Shown here one piece after another: positions 63,901-64,000 of a DNA stretch of 64,000 bases. Each line of letters begins with the position of its first letter. The stretch's first letter is position 1. The notes under the pieces are model-generated. The model did not search any database. It saw nothing but the letters and a program-made list of their open reading frames with translations, and had not been told where the DNA came from. This stretch comes from Polytrichum commune. Taxonomy: Eukaryota > Streptophyta > Polytrichopsida > Polytrichales > Polytrichaceae. Position numbers and translations under genes: made by a program. The stretch lies in NCBI GenBank assembly GCA_950295325.1, contig OX485806.1:23126001-23190000 (forward strand). The letters are read 5' to 3'.

Positions 63901-64000
63901 GAGTCTAAGAGGAAGTTTTGAGTGGACTGAAAATTGTTTGAGTGAGTGCAAAGATACAAAGGTAGATGGGTCTTGAATGGTTGCTTTCTCTTACTAGTCC

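Overview
The window is nuclear DNA of a land plant. It has four protein genes split by GT-AG introns, plant-specific or plant-organelle products, and a background packed with small non-autonomous transposable elements. No prokaryotic gene, rRNA, tRNA, CRISPR array or virus was recognised. The GIF protein and the large, repeat-filled intergenic spaces would fit a fern, lycophyte, bryophyte or gymnosperm, but the sequence does not settle the lineage and the flowering plants are not excluded.

Layout. 1-30600 holds no recognisable gene. It is a patchwork of dispersed repeats, several nested in one another: a 269-270 bp satellite array (2313-4146), an hAT-type element with an intact 8-bp target duplication (10860-11470), several PIF/Harbinger-type MITEs flanked by TTA or TAA, and many microsatellites and long poly-G or poly-C runs. 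30600-38000 is a repeat-poor island carrying a GRF-INTERACTING FACTOR (GIF/AN3) gene: a long presumed 5' leader and four coding exons giving 210 aa. 40287-44651 (minus strand) is a mitochondrial-type ribosomal protein uL4 gene with six coding exons and 250 aa. 46616-50672 is COQ5, the mitochondrial C-methyltransferase of ubiquinone synthesis, with eight exons and 304 aa. 53371-61293 is a VTE6-like phytyl-phosphate kinase (DUF92 family), with eight exons and 416 aa including a long plastid presequence. 61294-64000 is again repeats.

The genes do not form a pathway. COQ5 and VTE6 both belong to prenylquinone metabolism (ubiquinone in mitochondria, tocopherol and phylloquinone precursors in plastids). 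uL4 and COQ5 both serve mitochondria and are transcribed divergently across about 2 kb, much of it two old repeat insertions. Exon joins were checked for reading phase throughout; the first exons (presequences) of uL4 and VTE6 are the least certain.

The most notable signals are: three related foldback elements lying inside introns of COQ5 and VTE6, which would be transcribed as long hairpins; pairs of repeats giving direct empty-site evidence for MITE insertion; a satellite unit that has absorbed the end of a dispersed TIR element; and a short in-frame similarity (GQRLGHAT) between the presequences of the mitochondrial uL4 and plastid VTE6 genes.
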